Position numbers and translations under genes: made by a program
NCBI GenBank assembly: GCA_019637335.1
Contig: JAHBVV010000003.1
Span: forward strand, 62,001 to 126,000
Source: Candidatus Hydrogenedentota bacterium
Lineage (GTDB): Bacteria; Hydrogenedentota; Hydrogenedentia; Hydrogenedentales; JAEUWI01
Reading direction: 5' to 3'
DNA length: 64,000 bases
Shown: one piece after another, positions 44,249 through 53,230 of the stretch
How positions within the stretch are numbered: position 1 is the first letter of the stretch
Layout of the letters: each line of letters starts with the position of its first letter
The notes under the pieces: generated by a model
Databases searched by the model: none
Told to the model about the DNA's origin: nothing
The model's input: the letters and a program-made list of their open reading frames with translations, nothing else

Positions 44249-44431
44249 GGATCGCGTACATTCATGTCCGCGGCAACGGGAGCTCGAGAAATAAGGTGAC
44301 GTAAGTGGCTCGGAATAGAATCCCGGCGTCCCCAAGAGCGGAAAGCACTGTGGACCCGCGCCTCTTCACATACACATCGATCACGAGATGTCTTGCGCAC
44401 GTCCTGCCGCAGACAGGAATGTCCGCGATCC
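44249..44431. mobile_element. MITE-like element with inverted ends, copy B
   Basis: The ends 44249-44275 and 44405-44431 are inverted copies (arm GGATCGCGKACATTCMTGTC) and match those of the 311-bp element at 2040. Copy B is 183 bp and its interior is diverged. The following bases TGCTATTCACGCC also follow copy A. No gene fits 44158-44502. Confidence 0.65.
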
Positions 44432-44502
44432 TGCTATTCACGCCCGTCTTGACCGAGTTTCGCCTCCAAGGCGGTGGGTGCTTCATTCCGCTAACGTCTT
44501 AC

Positions 44503-45195
44503 CTATATTTGAAAATTCACACCGCGCCGCTGCATGCGCTGGTACTTGCGCGGTGCGAAACGAAACAGCTGGGCCGCCCGGTGCGATACATCCTTCTCTA
44601 TCTCGTCCAGCGGCTCCAGGATGTCCAGCTTCTGAATCTTCTTCCTGAAGTTGCGCTTGTCGAGTTTCCGGCCCAGGATGACCTCGTACAGGTGTTGGAG
44701 CTCGCGCAATGCAAACTTCTCCGGAAGCAACTCAAAGCCGACCGGCTGACGCTGGACCCGGCTTCGCAGGCGATTGCGGGCGGCTTCAAGAATTTCCTGG
44801 TGATCGAAGGCCAGGCGGGGCGTCTCACCCACCGGAAACCACGCCGCATTGCGCGCATCCGTGGCTGCCCGCACGCGGTGATCCGAGAGCTTCACCAGCG
44901 CATAAAAGGCAATCGTGACGACCCGGCCGCGCGGATCGCGGTTGGGGGCGCCAAACGCGGCAACCTGCTCCAGATACACATTCCTGAGCCCGGTTTCCTC
45001 CTCCAGTTCACGCGTCACCGCTTCCTCCAGCGACTCGTCCATCCGCACAAACCCACCCGGCAACGCCCAACGCCCCTCAAACGGCTCGATGTCCCGCTGA
45101 ATCAGCAGAACCCGAAGGTCCTCCTCATCCAACCCGAAAACGACCGCGTCAACCGTCAGCGCGGGCCGCGGATATTCATAGGTGAAAGACGGCAC
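44503..45195 (-). CDS. Nudix hydrolase/NrtR-type transcription regulator
   Basis: A 230-residue protein. The N-terminal Nudix domain (about 10-150) carries the box [24 protein letters not shown], matching GX5EX7REUXEEXGU in full. The C-terminal 80 residues form a winged-helix-like region ([37 protein letters not shown]), typical of NrtR. NrtR proteins sense ADP-ribose and repress NAD metabolism genes. Upstream palindromes of the NrtR-box kind support autoregulation. The gene may still hydrolyse ADP-ribose because the Nudix residues are intact. No nad gene is adjacent. Confidence 0.88.
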   Translation of the reverse strand: MPSFTYEYPRPALTVDAVVFGLDEEDLRVLLIQRDIEPFEGRWALPGGFVRMDESLEEAVTRELEEETGLRNVYLEQVAAFGAPNRDPRGRVVTIAFYALVKLSDHRVRAATDARNAAWFPVGETPRLAFDHQEILEAARNRLRSRVQRQPVGFELLPEKFALRELQHLYEVILGRKLDKRNFRKKIQKLDILEPLDEIEKDVSHRAAQLFRFAPRKYQRMQRRGVNFQI

Positions 45196-45213
45196 TGGAC
45201 AATCCCGAAAGTA

Positions 45214-45230
45214 AGTGTGAAAACAACACT
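45214..45230. promoter_or_regulatory. Candidate NrtR operator 1
   Basis: The palindrome AGTGT-GAAAACA-ACACT lies 19 bases before the regulator start. NrtR boxes are AT-centred inverted repeats of this size with GTGT/ACAC arms. Confidence 0.45.
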
Positions 45231-45274
45231 ATCTGAAGCCAACAGAACGCAACGCCACGGGCGTTGCGAAGCTT

Positions 45275-45292
45275 CGTGTTAAATATACACTA
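45275..45292. promoter_or_regulatory. Candidate NrtR operator 2
   Basis: GTGT-TAAATAT-ACAC, with the same 4-7-4 geometry and arms as the palindrome 61 bases away, in a short AT-rich island in otherwise GC-rich DNA. A GC hairpin (CAACGCC/GGCGTTG, 45250-45267) lies between the two. Confidence 0.45.
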
Positions 45293-45461
45293 AAGCGCCC
45301 CGCCTGTCAACTCCTCCAGCCGGCGCCGCGCAACGCCTCCCGCCAACGGCGGGCCGAAAGTGAAAAGGAACGCCACCACCCGGCCCCAGGCCGCCCCGAT
45401 CCGCTCCGCGATCCCCCTGAACGCACCGAAGCAACACGGTGGCCGTCCCAACCGAACAAAC

Positions 45462-45501
45462 AAAAAAGGCCCAACGAGTTATCCGCCAACTCGTTGGGCC
45501 T
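45462..45501 (-). terminator. Rho-independent terminator of the tRNA-Arg gene
   Basis: On the minus strand a 13-bp stem AGGCCCAACGAGTT / AACTCGTTGGGCC closes a 7-base loop and is followed by TTTTTTG, a dozen bases after the tRNA. Confidence 0.93.
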
Positions 45502-45513
45502 TAGATGCTTATA

Positions 45514-45590
45514 TGGCGCGCCCGACAGGATTCGAACCTGTGGCCTCTTGCTCCGGAGGCAAGCGCTCTATCCAGCTGAGCTACGGGCGC
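45514..45590 (-). tRNA. tRNA-Arg (CCG)
   Basis: A complete 77-nt cloverleaf with encoded CCA. Acceptor arm GCGCCCG / CGGGCGC, D-arm TAGCTCAGCTGGATAGAG, anticodon arm CTTGC-CTCCGGA-GCAAG (anticodon CCG), and T-arm ACAGGTTCGAATCCTGT. Confidence 0.96.
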
Positions 45591-45736
45591 CAATAGACGC
45601 GTATCCTACCATGATCCCGCGCGGAATGTCCACCGCCGCGCGCGGGTCTCGGGGTGCGGCGGGGTTGGGGGTGCGTGCGTGTCGCCGCTTGGTGTATCCT
45701 CGCCTTTTCAGGCAGCGCAGCAAGGAGAACGGCAGC

Positions 45737-46705
45737 ATGAAGAGCGTTATCGTACAGGAATTCGGTGGGCCCGAGGTTTTGTCCGTGGAGGAGGTTCCGG
45801 TCCCGGCGCCGGGTTCCGGCGAGGTGCTGATCCGGGTGCACGCCGCCGGGGTCAACTACGCCGATATCATGCAGCGCGATGGCCTCTATCCCGGTGGCCC
45901 GAAGCCGCCCTATGGCGCGGGTTTCGAGGTCGCCGGCGTGGTGGAGAGCGTGGGGGAGGGCGTGACCCAGTGGCAGGCGGGCGACCCCGTGATGGCCTTC
46001 TGCGCCGCGGGCTACAGCGAGTTCGCCGTCGCCAAGGCCTGGCAGGTCATGCCGAAGCCCGAACAGCTTACCCACGCGCAGGCCGCCGCCGTCCCCTGCC
46101 AGTACCTTACCGCCTATCACGCCCTCCTCACCCTCGGGGGCCTCACCGGGCAGCAGACCGTGCTCATCCAGGCGGCCGCCGGCGGCCTGGGCACGCAGCT
46201 CGTCCAGATCGCGCGCAACACCGGCGCCACCGTCATCGGCACGGCCAGCACCCCGGAAAAATGCGCCCTGATCGAGTCGCTCGGCTGCCAACACGCCATC
46301 AACTACACCGAGGAAGACTTCGCCGCCGCTGTCCAGCGCATTACCGGCGGGCAGGGCTGCGATCTCGTCATTGAATCCGTCGGCGGCGCCGTGTTCGACA
46401 AAAGCCTCAAGTGCCTCAAGCCGCGCGGCATGCTGGTCACGCTCGGCGTCGCCAGCAAAGAGCCGCCCACGGTCAACGCCGTCCAGCTGCTCGCGAACAA
46501 CTGGATCGTCGCCGGCTTCCACCTCATGGCCTACACCGCCGACGCGCCCGCCATGGCCTGCGCCATCCGCGATCTCCACACCTGGCTGATGGACGCCAAA
46601 CTCGACATCATCGTCGGCCACGAATTCCCCCTGGCGGACGCCGCCTCGGCCCACCGCCAGATTTCCGCGCGCCAGACCTCCGGCAAGGTCGTGCTCATTC
46701 CCTGA
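45737..46705 (+). CDS. qor: NADPH:quinone oxidoreductase (zeta-crystallin type)
   Basis: ATG 45737 with AAGGAG upstream gives 322 residues; the open frame upstream covers the tRNA and is not coding. The MDR fold without zinc ligands is clear: GSGEVLIRVHAAGVNYADIMQRDGLYP, then GFEVAGVVESVGEGV and the NADPH motif IQAAAGGLGTQLVQIARNTGA. It reduces quinones or reactive aldehydes with NADPH in the cytoplasm. It is a single gene. Confidence 0.93.
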   Translation: MKSVIVQEFGGPEVLSVEEVPVPAPGSGEVLIRVHAAGVNYADIMQRDGLYPGGPKPPYGAGFEVAGVVESVGEGVTQWQAGDPVMAFCAAGYSEFAVAKAWQVMPKPEQLTHAQAAAVPCQYLTAYHALLTLGGLTGQQTVLIQAAAGGLGTQLVQIARNTGATVIGTASTPEKCALIESLGCQHAINYTEEDFAAAVQRITGGQGCDLVIESVGGAVFDKSLKCLKPRGMLVTLGVASKEPPTVNAVQLLANNWIVAGFHLMAYTADAPAMACAIRDLHTWLMDAKLDIIVGHEFPLADAASAHRQISARQTSGKVVLIP

Positions 46706-46748
46706 CGGGCTGAATCACCGCTCCATAGCCCTCGCAACGCGCCACGCA

Positions 46749-47246
46749 TTATCCCCCCGGGTGACGCACGGGCAACTCCTCCAGTTCGCGGATCAAGCGG
46801 CCCCCCGCAAGCCGCCGGGCCTCCGCCGTGTTGAGGTAGCGCGGCGCCGGTTCAATCCCCACCCGGCCCAGGTCAAGCCGGTCCGCGTCAAAGCAGATCT
46901 GAATCGCCGGATCGTCGTGGTGGACCAGGTCCGTGTGCCACGTGCACGCGAAGATCAGCTGCGCCCGCGCCGCGTCATCGAGGAAGTCCAGCGCCGGCCG
47001 AAGATCGCGCGCAAACGCCGCGCCCCGCTCCCCATGTCCCGGATCGTGGCCGTCGTTCACCCGGCAGGCATCGTGAAACAGCGCAAACATGGAAATGACA
47101 TCCGGGTTCACATTTGCGCTCCGCGCGAGGTACAGGCCGTTTCGCTCCACGCGGGCCCAGTGCCGCGGCCCGTGGATGCCGTGGGCGTCCGCGCCGCATT
47201 CCCGGATGACGCGGTCCCACAGCGCCGCGTGACGAAATTCATTCAT
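46749..47246 (-). CDS. HD-domain phosphohydrolase-like protein
   Basis: ATG 47246 (GGAGCAGGGA upstream) gives 165 residues. HD-type metal ligands appear as HGIHGPRHWARVERNG, then MFALFHDACRVNDGHDPGHGERGAAFA and FACTWHTDLVHHDDPAIQICFDADRLDLGRVGI, the order of the HD fold found in small hydrolases with HxxHD-like motifs. It likely removes phosphate from a nucleotide or similar compound. It is convergent with the oxidoreductase gene. Confidence 0.83.
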   Translation of the reverse strand: MNEFRHAALWDRVIRECGADAHGIHGPRHWARVERNGLYLARSANVNPDVISMFALFHDACRVNDGHDPGHGERGAAFARDLRPALDFLDDAARAQLIFACTWHTDLVHHDDPAIQICFDADRLDLGRVGIEPAPRYLNTAEARRLAGGRLIRELEELPVRHPGG

Positions 47247-47495
47247 TCCCTGCTCCTGCTTCGGCGCACCCCCGGGGGCGCATCCCAACGGCCCGGGCCT
47301 CACCGGCCCGCAAGGAAGAGGATACCACGACCGCCGCGTGCCCGGTTCAGCGCCCGCGACGCAGCGAAAATTGACACAGCGAAAAGGTGAAATCCGGCCC
47401 CGCGTCCCACTACACTACCGCCCCCGCCGCCCGCCCTGGGCGGTATCCGGAAACCCCAACGCCCGGCCCGCCGCGGCCGCCATGAAGGAAGCCCC

Positions 47496-47825
47496 ATGTC
47501 CGAATCCATCCCCGCCCAGTTCGACGGCGTCAGCATCGTCTGCAAGGCCAACGTTTACTTCGACGGCAAGGTCGCCAGCCACACCGTGCTCTTTCCCGAT
47601 GGAACGAAGAAGACCATCGGCCTCATCTATCCCGGCGCCTACACCTTCAATACCGCCGCCGCCGAGCGCATGGAAATCATCGCCGGGTCCTGCCGCGCAA
47701 AAATCGCCGGCGAAGACGCCCACCAGGCCTACAGCGCCGGCGCATCGTTCGACGTCCCCGCCAACGCCTCCTTCGAGATCGAAGTGGAGCACGGCGTCGC
47801 CGAGTACATCTGCTCCTTCCTGTAA
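47496..47825 (+). CDS. ppnP: Pyrimidine/purine nucleoside phosphorylase PpnP (DUF1255)
   Basis: A 109-residue single-domain cupin. FDGVSIVCKANVYFDGKVASHTV, FPDGTKKTIGLIYPGAYTFNT and MEIIAGSCRAKI follow PpnP throughout its usual ~95-residue length, and FDVPANASFEIEV-YICSFL closes the barrel. It cleaves nucleosides with phosphate, salvaging bases. It stands alone, convergent with chbG 10 bases away. Confidence 0.95.
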   Translation: MSESIPAQFDGVSIVCKANVYFDGKVASHTVLFPDGTKKTIGLIYPGAYTFNTAAAERMEIIAGSCRAKIAGEDAHQAYSAGASFDVPANASFEIEVEHGVAEYICSFL

Positions 47826-47834
47826 TCCCGCGGG

Positions 47835-48791
47835 CTACTTCACATCCTGGCGCTTCTTCATCAGGTCGGTCCAGGAAATGAGGATGACCCCTTCCTCCTC
47901 GATGACCTCCAGAATTCTCGGGTTCGTCAGGGCGGCGTAGTCACCGTACAGGTGGGTGCGCCCGCCCGTTATCTTGCCGATCACATCGTCGGGCTTGGTC
48001 AGGTGCACGACGAATTCCGTCACGCCCGGCTTCAGATTGCGAATCGCATCGACGAACTGCTCGGTCTTGTCCGTTGTGTCCCAGTTGTAGCTGGCCGCGT
48101 GCATATCGTCGAGCACGGGCAGGCCCGCCTCCCAGAGGGCCTCGATATGCGGCGCGCAGATCTCCACGAACTTCGGGTCCGCCGCGTAGGTGAAACCCTT
48201 CACGGGCCCGCCCACGATGCGGATCGGGATCTTCTTCTCGATGGCCACTTTCACATAGCGCTCCAGAAACGCCGGCTTCGAAAAGACGGACCACATATGG
48301 GAGTCCATGTGGGAGATTTTGATGCCCATCGTCTCCGCCCGGTCGATTTGCGCGCGGATTTCCATTTCCACCTCGTCCGCCGTGGCGTTTTCGCCCAGGA
48401 GCCTGTTGTTGTCCCACAGACAGCCCATCTCGTCCGCGAGCCCGGGAACCGCGCTCTTGCCCGCCACGGGCATGAAGCGGTAGTCGTCCCACTCAGAACA
48501 CAGCGTCAGGTGGAGACCGGTGCAGACATCCGGGTTCGTCTTGAGGTAGTTGGCGAACATGGGCACCCACGGGCACGGCATCATCGCCGTGACCGACGTC
48601 ACAATCCCCGCCTCGATCCCCTCGATGGATCCCTGGGTCGACGCATACGACATCCCGATATCGTCGCTGTTAATGATCAGAACCCGCGCGCCCGGCGGGT
48701 AGCCCAGCCGATCGGCAAAGTTCGGCTCCGCAAACGAGGGGAGGAGAAGGGACACGCCAGCGGCGGCGGCCAGGACAAGCGAAGGGCGCAT
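47835..48791 (-). CDS. Secreted ChbG/YdjC-family carbohydrate deacetylase
   Basis: A 318-residue protein with a signal peptide (MRPSLVLAAAAGVSLLLPSFA). The fold motifs are VLIINSDDIGMSYAS (metal Asp pair), VCTGLHLTLCSEW, ISHMDSHMWSVF (His ligands) and TEFVVHLTKP. ChbG enzymes remove acetyl from chito-oligosaccharides so that they can be split. Export is a departure from the cytoplasmic E. coli enzyme and is common in this kind of bacterium. The gene is followed by a gene-free repeat region. Confidence 0.9.
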   Translation of the reverse strand: MRPSLVLAAAAGVSLLLPSFAEPNFADRLGYPPGARVLIINSDDIGMSYASTQGSIEGIEAGIVTSVTAMMPCPWVPMFANYLKTNPDVCTGLHLTLCSEWDDYRFMPVAGKSAVPGLADEMGCLWDNNRLLGENATADEVEMEIRAQIDRAETMGIKISHMDSHMWSVFSKPAFLERYVKVAIEKKIPIRIVGGPVKGFTYAADPKFVEICAPHIEALWEAGLPVLDDMHAASYNWDTTDKTEQFVDAIRNLKPGVTEFVVHLTKPDDVIGKITGGRTHLYGDYAALTNPRILEVIEEEGVILISWTDLMKKRQDVK

Positions 48792-48969
48792 GGGTCGGGT
48801 ACTCCTGGGGTATGGACGGAACGCAAAAGAAGACGTGAATATGACGGAACGCGGCTAAGCGTAATGCCCCGACCATTTCGGACGCAAGCGAGCGAGTAAC
48901 CGTTCGGCGACGTACAGCTTCCGCCCGTCCCGAAATGCGCGCCATGCCGTGCGCCGCCTCACCCCCATC

Positions 48970-49440
48970 GCCTCCCCAGGGGTGCCACGGACAAGCCCGC
49001 AAGGGCTTGCCCGTGCAACTCCCCCCAGGGACCGACACATCAAACCACCCCCACCCTTTATTCCGCCTCAACTCCCGTGCCACGCGATCGCGCCCCCTCA
49101 GGGACTGACACGCCAAACCACCCCGCCTGGCATACCAAACATCGAAGCCTACACCAAACACCCCCATCGGGCGCACCAAGCCCAACCGGCGGGTCTGTCC
49201 CGTCATCCCCATTGCCTTTCCCCCGAGGCGTGCCACGGACAAGCCCGCAAGGGCTTGCCCGTGCAAGTCTCCCCAGGGACCGACACGCCAGTCCCCCCCC
49301 CCGGCGCACCAATCCCCACCCCGTGCCACGCGATCGCGCCCCAGCGCGTTCGTGTGCCCGGAGCAACACCAGCCCACCATTGCCAGTACCACCCTGCACG
49401 AGCGGCAAAACCGCCCCAGTTCCCACCCCCACGCCGCGTC
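48970..49440. repeat. Degenerate repeat cluster with REP-like hairpins
   Basis: The hairpin ACGGACAAGCCC-GCAA-GGGCTTGCCCGT appears near 48987 and again near 49227, followed each time by CCCAGGGACCGACAC. A second block, GTGCCACGCGATCGCGCCCC (near 49076 and 49323), continues at the second site into TTCGTGTGCCCGGAGCAAC. This latter part returns in inverted orientation near 52430 and 53043. The 48792-49926 stretch has open frames only because of its bias; none looks like a protein. Confidence 0.75.
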
Positions 49441-49551
49441 TCCACCGATCCCACTTTGGGACAAACCACCCATATCACGCAGGAAAATCCAGAAAAAACC
49501 GGCTCGGAATCGCCCCGAAGCCTTTCGCATGCGCCGCACGAATTTTTTTCT

Positions 49552-49581
49552 TGACACCCCGGCCCATCCGGTGTACGGTCA
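49552..49581 (+). promoter_or_regulatory. Weak promoter candidate
   Basis: TTGACA (49553) is followed after 17 bases by TACGGT. Only the -35 is good. It lies in gene-free DNA some 500 bases before the next CDS. Confidence 0.2.
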
Positions 49582-49768
49582 ACCGTACGCGGCAGTACAG
49601 CGCGTCAAGAAACGTCTCCGAAACAGCAACCCACCTGAAGGGGCTACTCCGATGGACCTGTTCTCGCGCCAAAGGCGGTCTGTGATGTCCCGGCGCCGAA
49701 CGCGTAACAGATCGGGGACATTTCCGCCAGCGCCGGACCTCCGGCACGCCACCAGGCGATTGGCCACA

Positions 49769-49840
49769 CGAGCGGCGCAACAGGAGGTTGGGCATCCCTG
49801 CCCGACGCAACATGCGCTCCCGATGCGGCAGTGCCTGCAA
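49769..49840. repeat. Dispersed repeat (inverted copy at 52955-53024)
   Basis: Contains CAGGAGGTTGGGCATCCCTG followed by CCGACGCAACATGCG; the reverse complement of 52955-53024 shows the same blocks in the same order with scattered changes. Confidence 0.65.
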
Positions 49841-50097
49841 TTTCGTCGCATAACCGAGCGTTTCCACGTGGACACGCCAGGGGGGCCTGACCTGAAAGCC
49901 AGCCACCTACGAAATCGACGCGCTCGGTGTGTCGATCATTTCTTGTATCGGTACATTTGGTGTCCGTTTTGTGGCTTATTATCTGGGTTGCGAATCTCAC
50001 GGTTAGGAGAATAAATCTCGGCGCGGTCTTTGGCCAACAATTAGGTTACAAGAACCAATCGGGGACGCTTCTACGGCGATCGGGAGACTTTAGCGCG

Positions 50098-51063
50098 ATG
50101 ACAACTTCTGCAATTGTAATTCTCCTTGCCACACTCGCACTGAGCCAGGAATCCGCGACAGATTCGATGGCTCCGATCATGATCCGCGTTCAAAGCGCGG
50201 AGCCAGCGCAGCCAGTTCAAGAAATCCAATATTTCAGAAAGGCGGGGGAGTTGGTCAAAGGGTCTTACTGGCGTACCAGAGTGGACTCCACGCCTACTTC
50301 CGCCACATATGATACCACGCCTCCCACGGATTGGCGCCATTGTGAGACTCCAGACCGTCTCGAAATCAAAGGCGTCGAAGGGAAAGAGGTGGTTTTTGTC
50401 CGTGCCCCCGGCTTTGAGACGAGGGCGATTCAGATTCCTGATTCAAGCGATTCCAGCATCAGCATCGATATCGAACTAGCACCGGTCCAGCCAATTTCTG
50501 GTGTCGTTGTCGATGAAGGTAATAAGGGTGTTCCAGGCGCTCCCATAGTGATCGGTAGCTTGCCAACAGATTTCTATGGAGCAGAAGAATATAACTGGGA
50601 TTTAAAGAGGCTGGCCGTTGCGACTACAGACGAGCAGGGACGATTTTCTGTAACTTCGTATCCAATTAGATATCCGCTTCTGCTCACGACAGCTGCCGAT
50701 GGCTTCGCTCCCGGGCACATGGTCATAAGCAAGCCAGAGGAGGTACGCAATGCCTATATCTCACTTCACAAACCTGTCACCTTCGCTGGGCATGTCCAAT
50801 TGCCAAAAGGGCGGGTTAAACAATTAAAGATGACAGTGATACTTCTAACTCATGACGACTTGCCCTATGGGGAAATATATTCAGAATCAACCACCGGTGG
50901 AGGGAGCTTTTCGATAAGTGGCATGCCGCCAGGAAGAGCTAAACTATATATATCAGGAACAACCCCGTACCTAATTCTCATGGAGAATCATTTTACCCAT
51001 GAGCAACACGTTGATATCGCGGCTGGAGATTCCTCACCAGTGAGTATCTACATAAACAATTAG
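50098..51063 (+). CDS. Exported carboxypeptidase-regulatory-like domain protein
   Basis: ATG 50098 gives 321 residues with a signal peptide (MTTSAIVILLATLALS). The middle resembles carboxypeptidase regulatory-like/SpaA folds: LAPVQPISGVVVDEGNKGVPGAPIVI, TTDEQGRFSVTSYPIRYPLLLTTAADGFAPG, and a second unit VTFAGHVQLPKGRVKQLK with FSISGMPPGRAKLYISG. It is clearly AT-richer than its surroundings and sits in repeat-filled DNA next to RHS-like debris, suggesting import from elsewhere. Function unknown. Confidence 0.72.
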   Translation: MTTSAIVILLATLALSQESATDSMAPIMIRVQSAEPAQPVQEIQYFRKAGELVKGSYWRTRVDSTPTSATYDTTPPTDWRHCETPDRLEIKGVEGKEVVFVRAPGFETRAIQIPDSSDSSISIDIELAPVQPISGVVVDEGNKGVPGAPIVIGSLPTDFYGAEEYNWDLKRLAVATTDEQGRFSVTSYPIRYPLLLTTAADGFAPGHMVISKPEEVRNAYISLHKPVTFAGHVQLPKGRVKQLKMTVILLTHDDLPYGEIYSESTTGGGSFSISGMPPGRAKLYISGTTPYLILMENHFTHEQHVDIAAGDSSPVSIYINN

Positions 51064-51169
51064 TCTCGGCATTGGAAGAACGTGGATGATTATGAATGGC
51101 GGTTTGGAAAAATGGGACAACCAACTATTCGTGGTAACCATATAGTTACAATGCCGTACTGAATCTATG

Positions 51170-51374
51170 TGGTCTGCACCGGTACGCCTGCGACGGCATG
51201 ATCCGCCTGACGAATACCTGGTTCTCGGGCAACGATGAGGAAGGCTCAACGACCTACGGCCTTCTGGGGCGCGTGAGCACCCGGAGCTCGGCGAGCGGCG
51301 GGAGTTTCCTGAGCAGGCTGGATGCCCAGTTCGGCCGCCGCCTCCGCGCGCTGGCCGCGGCCAGGGGCTATTGA
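51170..51374 (+). pseudogene. RHS/YD-like protein fragment
   Basis: One frame reads CGLHRYACDGMIRLTNTWFS, followed by GNDEEGSTTYGLLGRV and a basic end to a stop at 51372-51374. The pattern Y-x-x-D-x-x-x-R-L-T recalls YD repeats of RHS proteins, but no start or upstream coding sequence survives. GC is back at the regional level, unlike the preceding gene. Confidence 0.35.
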
Positions 51375-51569
51375 CGTGCGGGCCGGCATATGCTACGTTG
51401 CAGCAGCGGCAGATTGACGCAAAGCGGCGCATAATTGTGAGAAAGGCAGCACCTATGAACGGCGCGAGGAGACGCTCGGGCTCACGGGGACGGTGGCTCA
51501 ATCGCCAGCGCGCCCTCTCTGCCGTGCGTCTGGCAAGGCGCGGTTTCCGGAAGGGAAAATGGGTATCCA

Positions 51570-52120
51570 GAGAAAATAGGTGGCTGTCCCCATTTGTATC
51601 CCTCCTGTGTGGGAGCCGCCAGTGGTTCGATTTTAGCGTTATCTCTAGAAAGATGAGAGCGAGGATTGGCAGTGTGCGTAAGCCCCAACGCGCGATACCT
51701 GCTTTCACTGTTTTTCTATTGACGTGGAAGGTTGACTCTTGCTGGATATCTTGCGAATCGTCGCCGCAATCGGCTGCATTCTGATTGCGATTCGTAGCGG
51801 ACGCAAAAAGGACTTTGTCTGGATGATACTCTTCATCGGACTGGCGTTGGTATTTCTTGTATGAACGTTGTAGGAAATAGGGGAGAGGCGCCGGGATAAG
51901 CCGGCAGGATGTTGGGAGTGAGAGTCTTCCGCCACGGCGCATATTCGACCTACAGTGAAGAGCAGGTATCACACTGTCCTCCGAGTCATGCCCGCCTGCG
52001 GCGCGTTTTCAATCGGTATCCCCGTGAGGGGGTGTGGGAAGCGTTGGCAGGGGCAGGTGCAGGCTGGGTATTGAGCCGCGTAACTTTTTGGAAATAGGGG
52101 ACGCCACCTATTTTTCCTAA
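51570..52120. repeat. Inverted pair of AAATAGGTGGC-type hairpin sequences
   Basis: AAAATAGGTGGCTGTCCCCATTT (abridged: AAATAGGTGGCTGTCCCC) at about 51575 and its inverted relative GGAAATAGGGGACGCCACC at about 52094 bound a 0.5-kb segment. Motifs of this GGGGAC/AAATAGG kind commonly accompany RAYT-linked repeats. Between them only a small membrane ORF is visible. Confidence 0.4.
51739..51864 (+). CDS. Possible small two-segment membrane protein
   Basis: From a TTG start (GGAAGG upstream) a 41-residue frame reads LDILRIVAAIGCILIAIRSG, then RKKDFVWMILFIGLALVFLV. Two hydrophobic stretches flank a basic turn, the usual look of a genuine membrane hairpin and unusual for chance sequence. It may be a remnant or an immunity-like gene of the RHS debris. 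No start codon better than TTG is available. Confidence 0.35.
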   Translation: MLDILRIVAAIGCILIAIRSGRKKDFVWMILFIGLALVFLV

Positions 52121-52175
52121 CCACTCAAAACAAAGGACTTATAAGAGATGCGCATCGCCGTGTTTGCCCGCGACC

Positions 52176-52310
52176 GGCCTGAAACCGCTGGACATCGGGC
52201 GCTCGAAGTACCACGACTACTACCTCGACGCGACAACCTACGAGCGCTGGGAATACGTGTATGACGGGGACAACATGCTGGCCGAGCTCATCCGGGCAGC
52301 TGGCAGTTGA
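52176..52310 (+). pseudogene. RHS-family C-terminal core fragment
   Basis: One frame reads LDIGRSKYHDYYLDATTYERW followed by EYVYDGDNMLAELIRAAGS and stop. YVYDGDNMLAE is the typical RHS repeat-core phrase before hypervariable tips. The frame ends inside the CAGTTGA tandem repeat, whose TGA supplies the stop, so the gene seems to have been interrupted there. No start or upstream coding part remains. Confidence 0.6.
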
Positions 52311-52338
52311 CAGTTGACAGTTGACAGTTGACAGTTGG
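52304..52338. repeat. Tandem 7-bp repeat (CAGTTGA)5
   Basis: Four exact copies of CAGTTGA and a fifth ending in GG. Related, degenerate copies reappear at 52865-52895. Length-variable heptamers of this kind are hot spots for slippage. Confidence 0.9.
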
Positions 52339-52429
52339 CTGCGCGGGCGCTGAAATGGGGTGGGACATTCGGAATGGACGGCCGCCTGGGAGTTGAGCCG
52401 CTCGTGCGGGGTGGTTATGGCGGTGTTGG

Positions 52430-53230
52430 GTTGGCGTTGCTCCAGGCACACGAATCCGCCTGGGGCGGAATCGCGTGGCACGGGGGCGGTGGGGGCATGT
52501 GCTGAATGGGGTCGTAGCAGGCAGGATATTTGCCCCTTGATGCCGATGCATGGCGCGCGCAACGGCCCGACCCCGGCCGGGACGTACCCCCGCCCTGTGG
52601 CGTGACGCGTTGACGCTCCGGGCGCCAGTGGACGCGAGGGCGCCTTCTGCAACGTCTGGCGCCTGTGCGCGGGTACGTCCCTTGGCGCCGCCAAGGGACG
52701 GGTGCGCGTCGGCCACCTCTAACTCACCGCACATAGACCGGCGTCCCGCGCCTGAGACCGCTGCCCTTCCCGAACACCGCCGGTGCGCGCGCCTGTCCCG
52801 GTCGGGGTAGCGGCGGGAGGCGTGATTGTGGGGGGGGGATTGGCACGGGCAAGCCCTGGGGGGGGCAGTTGACGGTTGGCTGTTGACAGTTGTGACTGTG
52901 TCAGGTGGTGAAAGGGTGGGTTCAGGATGCCTGGGCTTTCTTGCAGGGGATGAGGGAGCGTTGGGATGCTGAACGTGTGTTGGGTCAGGCAGGGATGCCT
53001 AACCTCCTTTTGGGCCGCTCGGGTAGGGGGGGCGGGAATATTTGCTCCAGGCACGCGAATCCGCCTGGGGCGGAATCGCGTGGCACGGGGAACTGTTGGA
53101 CGCGGGGGCGTTTGTTGCAGTGTCTGGCTGCTGTGCGGGGGTACGTCCCTTGCGCAGGCGCCGGTGCGCGGCTACGTCCCTTGGGCGCTCCCGGCCCGCT
53201 GGCGCCGCCGGGCATGGGTGTGCTCTAATT
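52430..53230. repeat. Block of duplicated dispersed repeats
   Basis: Two direct copies of a composite share the same order: 52436-52487 and 53043-53092 both contain CTCCAGGCAC, CGAATCCGCCTGGGGCGGAATC, and GCGTGGCACGGG; 52630-52682 and 53098-53151 both contain GGACGCG and GTACGTCCCTT. The copy spacing is about 600 and 470 bases. Parts return inverted near 49323. No credible gene is present between 52311 and 53305. Confidence 0.7.

Noticed and set aside
45494-45736. N-terminal extension of the quinone oxidoreductase
   Set aside because: The upstream frame runs antisense through the tRNA-Arg gene; the MDR fold starts properly at ATG 45737 with AAGGAG.
48670-49557. Minus-strand frame of 295 codons rich in Trp, Gly and Arg
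   Set aside because: It spans the repeat cluster and is translated repeat; no ribosome site, and both ends run into unrelated sequence.
51371-51784. Plus-strand frame of 137 codons between the RHS-like fragments
   Set aside because: Basic, Arg/Ser-rich product with no fold and no ribosome site; it crosses the AAATAGGTGGC repeat.
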